Source: Deltaproteobacteria bacterium (GTDB taxonomy: Bacteria > Myxococcota_A > UBA9042 > DTJE01). Taken from it: a stretch of DNA of 6,416 nt. Made by a program: the position numbers and the translations under genes. Below the pieces are notes generated by a model. It worked only from the letters and a program-made list of their open reading frames with translations, was not told where the DNA came from and searched no databases. Positions within the stretch are counted from its first letter, which is position 1, and every line of letters starts with the position of its first letter. The stretch covers positions 1 to 6,416 of the forward strand of contig JADHTP010000183.1 in NCBI GenBank assembly GCA_016784945.1. Reading direction: 5' to 3'. Positions 1-5,691 of this stretch are shown one piece after another.

Positions 1-138
1 CACGAGCCAAGTCCGGTGGATTGTAGTCAGCAATACCCAAAAAGAAAAGGGGGCATTGGTGATCGACCACCGACTACTGTCAACAGTCTACCGAATATCG
101 TCGCGTCGTTGATCGCCGGGGCGGTTTCGGACCCGACG
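1..138. other. Gene-free left flank downstream of tdk
   Basis: This stretch follows the tdk stop codon (read on the minus strand) and I see no credible coding sequence in it. It contains a short inverted repeat, ACTGT-CA-ACAGT (76-87), whose minus strand reads TTGACA. A small stem, GGTG/CACC (58-71), follows, with a T-rich stretch on the minus strand at about 38-50. A TACAAT-like hexamer lies at 20-25 on the minus strand. These could be remnants of a terminator for the tdk unit or promoter parts for a gene left of the window. None is well enough formed to be called. Confidence 0.5.
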
Positions 139-726
139 TCACTTGTCCAGTTCCATGGCCAGCTGCGTGGAGAAGTCCGGTTCGAAGTGATGGCGGCACC
201 GGGCCTCGTAGGAATCCTTGGCCCCCACCACGATACGCTCGTCGCTGGCCGTGATCCGCTGGGAACGACTGGCCGGCGCCCCGCATCGCGAGCAGACGGC
301 CAGGGCCTTGGTCACGTACTCGGCCACGGCCATCAACTGGGGCACCGGTTCGAAGGGCACGCCGCGATAATCCAGGTCCAGTCCCGCCACGATCACCCGC
401 TTGCCGAGATTGGCCATCTTCTCGCAGGCCGCCACGATCCCGTCATCGAAGAACTGGACCTCGTCGATACCCACCACCTCCACCCGGTCGTCCACCTGCC
501 CCATCAGCTCGTCGGAGGACTTCACCACCACGGCCTTCAGGGCCTGCTCGGAATGGGACACGATCTGCTGTTCGTCGTAGCGGTCGTCCAGGGACGACTT
601 GAAGACCTGGACCCGCTGCCTGGCGATCTGCGCCCGGCGGAGGCGGCGGATGAGTTCCTCGCTCTTGCCAGAAAACATGGGGCCGCAGATCAGCTCGATG
701 AAGCCCGTGGGATGCTGGTAGCTCAT
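139..726 (-). CDS. tdk: Thymidine kinase, type II (TK1-like)
   Basis: This cytosolic enzyme phosphorylates thymidine to dTMP with ATP, the salvage route to dTTP. The 195-residue length is normal for the bacterial TK1 family. Visible motifs are the P-loop GPMFSGKS (15-22) and the DEVQFF box (88-93), in which Glu89 is the expected catalytic base. The substrate-binding lasso follows, with GLDLDYRGVPF (115-125). Structural zinc ligands are CSRC (Cys145, Cys148) paired with Cys177 and probably His180 (CRHH). The ATG at 726 shares one base with the TGA of the upstream kdd gene (TGATG on the minus strand). A GGGG stretch just upstream can serve as the ribosome site, so translation is probably coupled to kdd. 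It is the last gene of the minus-strand unit. Nothing looks broken, and family and function are secure. Confidence 0.97.
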   Translation of the reverse strand: MSYQHPTGFIELICGPMFSGKSEELIRRLRRAQIARQRVQVFKSSLDDRYDEQQIVSHSEQALKAVVVKSSDELMGQVDDRVEVVGIDEVQFFDDGIVAACEKMANLGKRVIVAGLDLDYRGVPFEPVPQLMAVAEYVTKALAVCSRCGAPASRSQRITASDERIVVGAKDSYEARCRHHFEPDFSTQLAMELDK

Positions 727-1772
727 CAGTCCCCGTATTTGTCTTCGAAGTACGCCATCAGTCGTGAATCCGACCGCACGAAGTCCAGCGAGATCCGAGT
801 ATGGTCCTTCAGATAGCCGTTTCCAATGAGCATGGTCACGTCCTTGCCGATGCCCTCGGCGCCCAGGGCCGCCGCGGTGAAGGAAGTGGCCATGTTGAAG
901 CTGTAGGCCGTACCCAGGTCCCTCGCCGCCATCACGGTGGACATCTCGGTGCCCGGCACGTTGGTCGTGTTCATGACCACGTCGAGCAGGTTTCCGTCGG
1001 TGGCTCGATGCACGGCCTCGTAGACCGCCACCGGGTCCGTGGCGTCGGCCAGGACCGGCACGTCCACGTAGCCCATGTCCATCATCAGGTCCAGGGATTC
1101 GGACTGGCGATCCACTCCGAACACCCGCCCCTTGTCACCCAGCACCCGCCGGGCCACGGCGCAGCACAGCAGCCCGGACTTGCCCGTGCCGATGATCCCC
1201 ACGTCCATGCCCGGTTTCACCAGTCTGAACGCCTGGGCCGGGGCGCCGGCCACGTCCAGGATGGCCAGGGCCGCCTCCCTGGAAAAGTCGTCGGGCATCT
1301 TCACCGCCACCCCGCTTTCGAACAGGATGGCGTGGCCCTCCACCTCGACCTGGTCCCGGTCCATGTGGACCTTCTTCACTTTCTCCAGTTTCAAAGGGGT
1401 GAGGGAAAGAGACACCAGCGTGGCGATCCGGTCACCCGCAACGGCATCCACGCATCCACGGTATTCGGGGCCCACCTCCCGCACCACGCCGGTCAACATG
1501 CCACCGGATCCCGTCACGGGATTGTGCTGTTTGCCCCGCTGGGCCACGGTTTCAAGAATCAGGGCCTCCACCCCGGCGGGATCGTGACCGGAGGCCTCCC
1601 GCATCTGGGCGAAGGACGCGGAATCCACGTTCAGCATCTCCACGTCGACCAGTATCTCCGTTGGATGGATGGGCAGTGAATTGTCCACCACCCGGGCGGC
1701 CTGCGGAAGGCTCCCGGGGGGATCCACCACCCGATGGGTTCCAAACCGGACACCGGATTGAGAAACGGCCAT
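726..1772 (-). CDS. kdd: L-erythro-3,5-diaminohexanoate dehydrogenase
   Basis: Kdd (EC 1.4.1.11) oxidatively deaminates L-erythro-3,5-diaminohexanoate to 5-amino-3-oxohexanoate with NAD+, the step after the two aminomutases in anaerobic lysine degradation. The 348-residue protein matches what I remember of the family over its whole length. The N-terminal half contains LNVDSASF (47-54) and NPVTGSGGML (84-93), followed by TLVSLSLTPLK (118-128) and LDVAGAPAQ (172-180). A Rossmann loop, GIIGTGKSG (192-200), precedes Asp221 at the end of the second strand, which fits NAD rather than NADP. ALGAEGIGKDV (302-312) lies near the C-terminus. I chose the ATG at 1772 because GAGG lies 8 bases upstream and family similarity starts here; the frame stays open further upstream, but only across the glycosylase gene. 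It sits 20 bases after the glycosylase and overlaps tdk by one base. No kamA, kamD/E, kce or kal is present beside it, so the lysine pathway role is inferred from family membership. Confidence 0.9.
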   Translation of the reverse strand: MAVSQSGVRFGTHRVVDPPGSLPQAARVVDNSLPIHPTEILVDVEMLNVDSASFAQMREASGHDPAGVEALILETVAQRGKQHNPVTGSGGMLTGVVREVGPEYRGCVDAVAGDRIATLVSLSLTPLKLEKVKKVHMDRDQVEVEGHAILFESGVAVKMPDDFSREAALAILDVAGAPAQAFRLVKPGMDVGIIGTGKSGLLCCAVARRVLGDKGRVFGVDRQSESLDLMMDMGYVDVPVLADATDPVAVYEAVHRATDGNLLDVVMNTTNVPGTEMSTVMAARDLGTAYSFNMATSFTAAALGAEGIGKDVTMLIGNGYLKDHTRISLDFVRSDSRLMAYFEDKYGD

Positions 1773-1792
1773 GAGATCAACCTCGCCCGATT

Positions 1793-2506
1793 TCAGGTGG
1801 CTTTGCGGTCCAGTCGCCCCATGACCATCTGAAGGTCCTGCCATGTCAGTCTCTTCCTGGACGGATCCCTCAGCAGCGCCGCGGGATGGTAGGTCACCAC
1901 GAAGGGAATGTCCCCCCACTTGTGCCACCGCCCGCGCTGCCGGACGATGGCATCGGAACGGCCCGTGAGCGCCAGAGCGGCCACCTTGCCCAGGGCCACG
2001 ATGAAGCGCGGCCTGACGATCCGGATCTGGCGTTCCAGGTAAGGGAAACAGGCCCCGGACTGGTCTGGCGCGGGATTTGCGTTCCCGGGGGGGCGGCACT
2101 TCACCACGTTGGCAATGTAGGTCTCCTCCCGGACCAGGCCCATGGCCCCGATCATCTTGTCCAGGAGTTTTCCGGCAGGCCCCACGAAAGGACGCCCGGT
2201 AGCATCTTCTTCTGCCCCCGGGCCCTCGCCCACGAACATCACGCTGCAACCCGTGGCGCCTTCCCCGAACACCGTCCGCGTCCGGGTCGCGGCCAGTGAG
2301 CATTTTTCGCAGGAGGCCACCAGTGCCTGCAGTTCATCCAGTCCCCCCGTGGGCGGTACCCCACCCGTCTTCGGGGTCGGCACGTCGGTTTCGACCACCG
2401 GTGCGTCCGTCCGGGAGGAGGGCAGAAAGTCCACGGACCCGCTCTCTTCCACGACTCTTCCCTTCAGCGCCGCCGCGATCTCGGCAATGGGAGTCTTCAT
2501 GTTCAT
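1793..2506 (-). CDS. Uracil-DNA glycosylase, family 4 (Fe-S type)
   Basis: This enzyme cuts uracil from DNA to start base-excision repair of deaminated cytosine or misincorporated dUMP. The 237-residue product has the four cysteines expected for a 4Fe-4S cluster: Cys66 and Cys69 (CEKC), then Cys137 and Cys153. The uracil-pocket motif GEGPGAEED (93-101) is followed by GRPFVGPAGKLLD (104-116). The second active-site motif is TYHPAALLR (205-213) with His207. The spacing and wording fit family 4 better than family 5. Residues 1 to about 55 form a variable, Pro/Val-rich leader without a motif I know, and the catalytic domain begins near residue 56. The start is the ATG at 2506, because AGGA lies five bases upstream; the ATG two codons later is a weaker option. 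That AGGA overlaps the coaBC stop codon, so coupling to coaBC is likely. Confidence 0.95.
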   Translation of the reverse strand: MNMKTPIAEIAAALKGRVVEESGSVDFLPSSRTDAPVVETDVPTPKTGGVPPTGGLDELQALVASCEKCSLAATRTRTVFGEGATGCSVMFVGEGPGAEEDATGRPFVGPAGKLLDKMIGAMGLVREETYIANVVKCRPPGNANPAPDQSGACFPYLERQIRIVRPRFIVALGKVAALALTGRSDAIVRQRGRWHKWGDIPFVVTYHPAALLRDPSRKRLTWQDLQMVMGRLDRKAT

Positions 2507-2513
2507 CGAATTC

Positions 2514-3722
2514 CTAGGGGGAAAGAAGGGCGACCACCCGATCCAGGAGGAGGTCGGCCAGGTCATCCTTGGACAAGGGGTCCACCGTCACCGTAGTCCC
2601 GTCCCGCCCCAGTATCACGCCTTCGTTGTGGGCAACGGCAAAGCCGCGGCCGTCACCAACGGGGTTGGCGAACAGCAGGTCCAGCCCCTTGGCCTCGAGC
2701 TTCTTTCGGCCCGGGGGCTCCAAGTCGCCCGTTTCCGCCGCGAAACCCAGCACCACCGCGTCGCTCAGACGGTCCCTCAGGGTGAGAAGGATGTCGGGGG
2801 TCGGTTCCAGTTGCAGCGAATCCGGCAGGTCCTTCTTCCTGATCTTGTCGTCGCTGGCGGCCACCGGCCTTTCGTCCGCCACGGCCGCCGCCATGAGCAG
2901 GGCGTCCATGCCGTCTAGCCCGGCTTCCACGGCTTCCAGCATCTCCTGGGCGGTGTCCACACGCACAACTTCCAGGGTCCTGCCGGACAGGGGGCGGGGC
3001 TCCGGCCTGTCGGTGGGGCCCAGGACCAGGCGCACGGAGGCGCCACGGACCTGTGCCGCCTTCGCCATGGCAATGCCCATACGCCCCGACGAGGGGTTGG
3101 TCAGCACCCGCACCGGGTCCAACTGCTCCCTGGTCGGACCCCCGGTGACCACCACCCGACGGCCGGCCAGGTCCTGCTCGGACACCATGCCGGCCACCTC
3201 GAGAGTGATGTCGTCCACATCGGGAAATCGCCCTGGGCCATGGTCACCGGAGGCCAGTTCTCCGGAGTCGGGTGCCATCACACGGAAACGGCCCGGTAAT
3301 CCCTGGAGATTGGCCTGGGTCAGTTCGTTTTCCCACATGGCAGTGTGCATGGAGGGGACCACCAGGACGGGGCCCGTGGACGCCAGCACCGTGGTGGTGA
3401 GCAGGGTGTCGGCAAACCCCTTGGACATCTTGGCAATGGTATTGGCGGTGGCCGGCGCGATCACCAGGCCATCGGTGTCACGGGCCACTTCCACGTGGGT
3501 GATGGCTGCCCCTTGACCGAACAGGGATTCATCGGTCAGGCAGGGTCGGCCCGTGAGCGCCTCGAAAGTCAGGGGCGCCACGAAACGAGTGGCGGCCTGG
3601 GACATCATTACCGTGACCCGGGCGCCAGCCTGGATCAGGGACCGGGCCAGGTTCGCGGACTTGTAGGCCGCAATCCCGCCGGTAATGCCCAGGACCAGGT
3701 CCTTGTCCTTCAGTGCTCGCAT
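2514..3722 (-). CDS. coaBC: Bifunctional CoaBC (PPC synthetase / decarboxylase)
   Basis: CoaBC (Dfp) makes 4'-phosphopantetheine in two steps of coenzyme A synthesis. CoaB joins cysteine to phosphopantothenate using CTP, and the FMN-bound CoaC domain then decarboxylates the product. The length of 402 residues is typical. CoaC spans about 1-180: GITGGIAAYKS (12-22), the catalytic His76 in ITHVE, APATANTIAK (89-98), PSMHTAMW (123-130) and the clamp ELASGDHGPGR (155-165). CoaB follows, with GGPTREQLDPVR (194-205), TNPSSGRMG (208-216, Asn209), AAAVADERP (278-286), Lys293 in KIRKK, and GFAAETGD (326-333). Two CoaC residues differ from the E. coli enzyme: the Asn of PAMN is His126 and the clamp Cys is Ser158. 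M. tuberculosis CoaBC, as I recall it, also has MHTEMW and no clamp Cys, so this looks like a known variant and not decay. The gene starts 49 bases after the OmpA gene behind a weak GGGAACGG site. Confidence 0.96.
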   Translation of the reverse strand: MRALKDKDLVLGITGGIAAYKSANLARSLIQAGARVTVMMSQAATRFVAPLTFEALTGRPCLTDESLFGQGAAITHVEVARDTDGLVIAPATANTIAKMSKGFADTLLTTTVLASTGPVLVVPSMHTAMWENELTQANLQGLPGRFRVMAPDSGELASGDHGPGRFPDVDDITLEVAGMVSEQDLAGRRVVVTGGPTREQLDPVRVLTNPSSGRMGIAMAKAAQVRGASVRLVLGPTDRPEPRPLSGRTLEVVRVDTAQEMLEAVEAGLDGMDALLMAAAVADERPVAASDDKIRKKDLPDSLQLEPTPDILLTLRDRLSDAVVLGFAAETGDLEPPGRKKLEAKGLDLLFANPVGDGRGFAVAHNEGVILGRDGTTVTVDPLSKDDLADLLLDRVVALLSP

Positions 3723-3731
3723 CGTCCGTTC

Positions 3732-3765
3732 CCGGTTGCCGGTCCCGCCGCTGACCGTGGGTCAG
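3732..3765 (-). promoter_or_regulatory. Two small hairpins ahead of coaBC
   Basis: The 49-base gap between the OmpA-lipoprotein stop and the coaBC start contains a perfect 6-base stem, CTGACC with GGTCAG around a 3-base loop (3751-3765). A 4-base stem, CCGG/CCGG around a 3-base loop, follows at 3732-3742. No T-run follows either stem on the minus strand, so an intrinsic terminator is unlikely. A role in mRNA processing or stability, or in tuning coaBC translation, is possible but unproven. Confidence 0.35.
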
Positions 3766-3771
3766 GGATCC

Positions 3772-4791
3772 CTATTTCGAAACGATATGGAATTCCACCC
3801 GGCGATTCACCGACCGTCCCGCCTCCGTGGAATTGTCGTCAATGGGCCGCGCCTCGCCCAGTCCCACGGCCTGCAACCGTCGCGGGGCGACACCCTTGCC
3901 CAGGAGGTACTTGCGCACGGCCACGGCCCGGGCCGTGGACAGTCGCTGGTTGGAAGACGCCCTTCCCACGGAGTCCGTGTGGCCCTCGATCCGGACCACG
4001 TAGGTCGGGTGATCGCGCAGGGCCAGGACCACCTCGTTCAGCAGTGGATGGGAGGTCCTCCTGATGGTCGACTTGCCGAAGGCGAAGAAGATCTTCTCCT
4101 TGAGGATGATCGCCTTGTCCGTGACCTGGATCAGCTTGTAGGGACATCCCTCGTTGTCCTTCGGGCCCTGCACCTGCGGACACTTGTCCTCGTTGTCCGG
4201 TACGCCGTCCTTGTCCGAGTCGCGGATCGGGCAGCCATGGTTCTGCCGCGGGCCGAATTCGTCCGGGCACTTGTCTTCGTCGTCCGACAGCCCGTCTCCG
4301 TCCCGGTCCATGAAGGGGCAACCCTCGTTCTTCACGGGGCCCGCTTCATTGGGGCATCGGTCCTGCGGGTCCAGGATTCCGTCAAGGTCGTTGTCGGGTT
4401 CCGGGCAGCCGTCCTTGTCCTTGAATTTATCGAAGTCCTCTTTTTCTTCCGGGCACCGGTCCTCCGGATCGGGGATGCCGTCGCCGTCGAGGTCACCCAG
4501 GCAGGAACGATCCCGGGAATTTTCGAAGGCCTTTCGGGCATTGAATTCCGACAGTTCGATGAAGTCGCGAGCCGTGTGGGGCCGCCCCTGGGAAGTCTCA
4601 TGGCGTGCAAAGTCGGCAAAGGCCTCGGCACGGGCCAGTTCCCTGGGCGTACAGTTGACCATGGACACGTGTTGCTCGTTGGTGAGTTTCTCCACCGATC
4701 CGGCCCGGTCGTACACGGCCGGCGACGACACGCAGCCCCAAAGGCCCGCAGCGCCGGTGAACAGGGCGATGGCAAGGGCGGGCAGCCTCAT
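3772..4791 (-). CDS. OmpA-family lipoprotein with TSP3 calcium repeats
   Basis: This is a probable outer-membrane lipoprotein anchoring the envelope to peptidoglycan. The 339-residue product starts with a signal peptide ending in LWGC (17-20); Cys20 would be lipidated, though Trp at -2 is uncommon. Residues 47-92 are a helical Ala/Glu-rich segment resembling the neighbouring DUF4398-like protein. Residues 100-216 hold four thrombospondin type 3 repeats with calcium-loop aspartates (DLDGDGIPD, DNDLDGILD, DRDGDGLSD, DSDKDGVPD), each followed by Cys-Pro. The C-terminal OmpA domain (about 230-339) has IEGHTDSVG (268-276), NQRLSTARA (281-289) and NRRVEF (329-334). Asp273 and Arg288 are placed like the diaminopimelate-binding pair of OmpA domains. 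I chose the ATG at 4791 because the signal peptide begins there and an AAGGGAGAG site precedes it. The ATG overlaps the stop of the upstream lipoprotein (ATGA), so the two are probably made together. No beta-barrel is visible. Confidence 0.93.
   Translation of the reverse strand: MRLPALAIALFTGAAGLWGCVSSPAVYDRAGSVEKLTNEQHVSMVNCTPRELARAEAFADFARHETSQGRPHTARDFIELSEFNARKAFENSRDRSCLGDLDGDGIPDPEDRCPEEKEDFDKFKDKDGCPEPDNDLDGILDPQDRCPNEAGPVKNEGCPFMDRDGDGLSDDEDKCPDEFGPRQNHGCPIRDSDKDGVPDNEDKCPQVQGPKDNEGCPYKLIQVTDKAIILKEKIFFAFGKSTIRRTSHPLLNEVVLALRDHPTYVVRIEGHTDSVGRASSNQRLSTARAVAVRKYLLGKGVAPRRLQAVGLGEARPIDDNSTEAGRSVNRRVEFHIVSK
4144..4494 (-). repeat. Thrombospondin type 3 repeat block (in OmpA lipoprotein)
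   Basis: Four Asp-rich calcium loops of the pattern D-x-D-x-D-G-x-x-D lie at residues 100-108, 133-141, 162-170 and 191-199 of the OmpA lipoprotein. Each is followed by D-(R/K)-C-P. Eight cysteines fall inside the block (113, 129, 147, 158, 174, 187, 204, 216), spaced so that one disulfide per repeat is plausible. The last two periods are 29 residues each and the first is 33, because of an extra stretch around residues 115-128. The block probably forms a calcium-stiffened spacer between the lipid anchor and the peptidoglycan-binding domain. Confidence 0.88.
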
Positions 4792-5174
4792 GGCGACTCT
4801 CCCTTGATGGATCCCCATCCCTTCGGGTCAGTACCCTCCGGATTCCCTTCACGGAGGCTCTTGAGCCGTTTGGCCTCCGCGGCGTTCTTGCGGGCGGTGG
4901 CGGCAATCTCCAGGGCGTCCTCGGCGAACCGCTGTGCGGCCTGGTAATCGGCAAAACCCAGACGTTCCTTCGACATGCGGATGTACAGGTCAGCCTTGGT
5001 GTATTCGTAGGGGGCCAGTTCGTCGGCCTTGGCCCGTTCGGCGCCCCGAAGCTCGGCCTCGGCCCGTTCGATGGCCGTGGAAGACATGAAGGACACTGCC
5101 GTACCACCACACGCGGCAAGCCCGATCAGTCCGACGGCCAGCATGGGGATCAACCGGCCGAAAGCGGTCAGCAT
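4788..5174 (-). CDS. Small DUF4398-like lipoprotein
   Basis: This 128-residue product is predicted to be lipidated: the signal peptide has a hydrophobic core (9-21) and an LAAC lipobox with Cys22. The mature part is almost wholly helical and rich in Ala, Glu and Lys. It carries LAPYEYTKADLYI (53-65) followed by GFADYQAAQRFAEDA (73-87), the pattern I associate with DUF4398. The C-terminal tail (about 108-128) is Gly/Pro-rich and probably disordered. I chose the ATG at 5174 because a GGGGGAAAGGG purine stretch sits just upstream and the signal peptide begins there; an in-frame start nine codons earlier would put extra charged residues before it. The molecular role is not established. DUF4398 proteins often sit beside or are fused to OmpA domains, as here, so a partner role with the overlapping OmpA lipoprotein in envelope organisation is a reasonable inference. 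Confidence 0.85.
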   Translation of the reverse strand: MLTAFGRLIPMLAVGLIGLAACGGTAVSFMSSTAIERAEAELRGAERAKADELAPYEYTKADLYIRMSKERLGFADYQAAQRFAEDALEIAATARKNAAEAKRLKSLREGNPEGTDPKGWGSIKGESP

Positions 5175-5205
5175 CGCCCTTTCCCCCGGTGGAAAATCCA
5201 CGTCG

Positions 5206-5235
5206 TGAATAGCAGAAAAAGCGAGGCGCTGTCAA
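5206..5235 (-). promoter_or_regulatory. Sigma70-like promoter for the lipoprotein/coaBC unit
   Basis: A perfect -35 TTGACA on the minus strand (5230-5235) is followed after 18 bases by TATTCA (5206-5211), preceded by TGC as in an extended -10. Transcription would start near 5199, about 25 bases before the start codon of the DUF4398-like gene. The -35 box lies within the palindrome described separately. The position, in the only sizeable gap upstream of six packed genes, supports it as their main promoter. Confidence 0.6.
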
Positions 5236-5243
5236 GGCTTGAC
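5231..5243. promoter_or_regulatory. Palindrome GTCAAG-G-CTTGAC over the -35 box
   Basis: A perfect 6-base inverted repeat with a single central base covers five of the six bases of the TTGACA box and lies just after the stop of the Cys-rich lipoprotein gene. It could be an operator half-site pair. It could also be chance, or a weak stem (5 bases with a 3-base loop) in the RNA of the preceding gene; no T-run follows directly. Confidence 0.3.
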
Positions 5244-5246
5244 GGG

Positions 5247-5543
5247 CTACGGGCAGGGCCCCAGACAGCCGTCCGTGTACCAGCATCCCCAGAACTCGCC
5301 GGTGCAGGTGCAGACCATGACGGGGTGGCAATCGCCGCAGCAGCACTCCTGGCCGAACTGGCAGGTGCCAAACCCATCGCACTTCTTGCCGATGGGCGCC
5401 TCGTCGTGGCAAGGGGTCGAAACGACCTCCGGGCCGGGATCGCCGGGGTCCGTAGCCGCGTCGCCACCATGGTCCGAACCCCCTGAACAGGCCAGGGACA
5501 GGACCACTGCCAATCCGACCACCATGTTCTTCAGGCGGCTCAC
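5247..5543 (-). CDS. Small cysteine-rich lipoprotein, function unknown
   Basis: I do not recognise a characterised family. The 98-residue product starts with a basic N-terminus (SRLKN), a short hydrophobic core and LSLAC, so Cys19 is the likely lipidation site, although the -3 residue is Ser, not the usual Leu. A Gly/Asp/Pro linker (20-44) leads to a compact domain with twelve cysteines (45-97), including CCCGDC (67-72), VCTC (77-80) and a C-terminal WGCWYTDGC stretch. The even number suggests six disulfides, hence an exported, folded mini-domain. Similar small Cys-rich lipoproteins seem common in myxobacterial genomes. The start is GTG at 5543: AGGA lies seven bases upstream and it supplies the positive N-region. 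The internal ATG at 5525 would leave no basic residues and has a poorer ribosome site. The downstream unit has its own promoter, so this gene may be separately transcribed. Confidence 0.75.
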   Translation of the reverse strand: MSRLKNMVVGLAVVLSLACSGGSDHGGDAATDPGDPGPEVVSTPCHDEAPIGKKCDGFGTCQFGQECCCGDCHPVMVCTCTGEFWGCWYTDGCLGPCP

Positions 5544-5550
5544 TGGTCTA

Positions 5551-5554
5551 TCCT
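5551..5554 (-). promoter_or_regulatory. Shine-Dalgarno AGGA deciding a GTG start
   Basis: AGGA on the minus strand lies seven bases before the GTG at 5543. It is the reason for preferring that start over the ATG six codons later in the Cys-rich lipoprotein gene. Confidence 0.6.
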
Positions 5555-5583
5555 ACCAGACCTGACGAACCACTCCCGTCCTC

Positions 5584-5618
5584 CAACGATCAACGATCCA
5601 CGATCAACGATCAACGAC
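5584..5618. repeat. Five tandem copies of a 7-base repeat (CAACGAT)
   Basis: The plus strand shows CAACGAT, CAACGAT, CCACGAT, CAACGAT and CAACGAC in direct succession. Only the third and fifth units differ, by one base each. The array lies in the divergent gap, 41 bases upstream of the Cys-rich lipoprotein start and 17 bases upstream of the candidate tig -35 box. It may be a simple-sequence repeat prone to copy-number change, or a cluster of binding sites on a near-helical spacing. Neither is shown by the sequence alone. Confidence 0.9.
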
Positions 5619-5634
5619 GCCCCTTCCCACCCGG

Positions 5635-5663
5635 TTGCGCCTCCCATGAAACACTGCTAGATT
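5635..5663 (+). promoter_or_regulatory. Candidate promoter of tig
   Basis: TTGCGC (5635-5640) and TAGATT (5658-5663) are separated by exactly 17 bases, and TGC before the -10 makes it an extended -10 type. The -35 matches the consensus only in its first three bases, so the extended element would carry the recognition. Transcription would begin near 5670, leaving a leader of about 20 bases. A GCGCC-G-GGCGC inverted repeat (5664-5674) straddles the predicted start. Confidence 0.45.
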
Positions 5664-5691
5664 GCGCCGGGCGCTCGGAAAGGAGCATTTC

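Noticed and set aside
38..87. Possible terminator or promoter parts downstream of tdk (small stems, T-rich stretch, a minus-strand TTGACA)
   Set aside because: The stems are 4-5 bases and not adjacent to the T-rich stretch. The TTGACA has no good -10 at 16-18 bases.
16..816. Long open frame on the plus strand opposite tdk
   Set aside because: It is antisense to a complete tdk with all catalytic motifs. Its translation is rich in His, Gly and Arg with no recognisable domain, as expected for the opposite strand of GC-rich coding DNA.
1773..2303. N-terminal extension of kdd through the glycosylase gene
   Set aside because: The frame stays open but runs over a well-defined glycosylase in another frame. 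Kdd similarity starts at the ATG at 1772, which has a GAGG site 8 bases upstream.
139..2506. A defence or other novel multi-gene system built from glycosylase, Kdd and Tdk
   Set aside because: Each protein fits a known housekeeping or catabolic family with intact motifs. There is no toxin, nuclease, helicase, sensor or mobile-element signature, and gene adjacency alone is not enough.
3685..4947. 420-codon open frame on the plus strand opposite the OmpA lipoprotein
   Set aside because: It lies opposite the TSP3/OmpA gene. The Val/Leu-rich repetitive translation mirrors the Asp-rich repeats on the other strand, and no family resemblance was seen.
5216..5230. Possible intrinsic terminator AGCG-CCT-CGCT followed by T residues (minus strand) after the Cys-rich lipoprotein
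   Set aside because: The stem is only four bases and shares bases with the T-run and the -35 box. It lies in the promoter spacer and is too weak to call.
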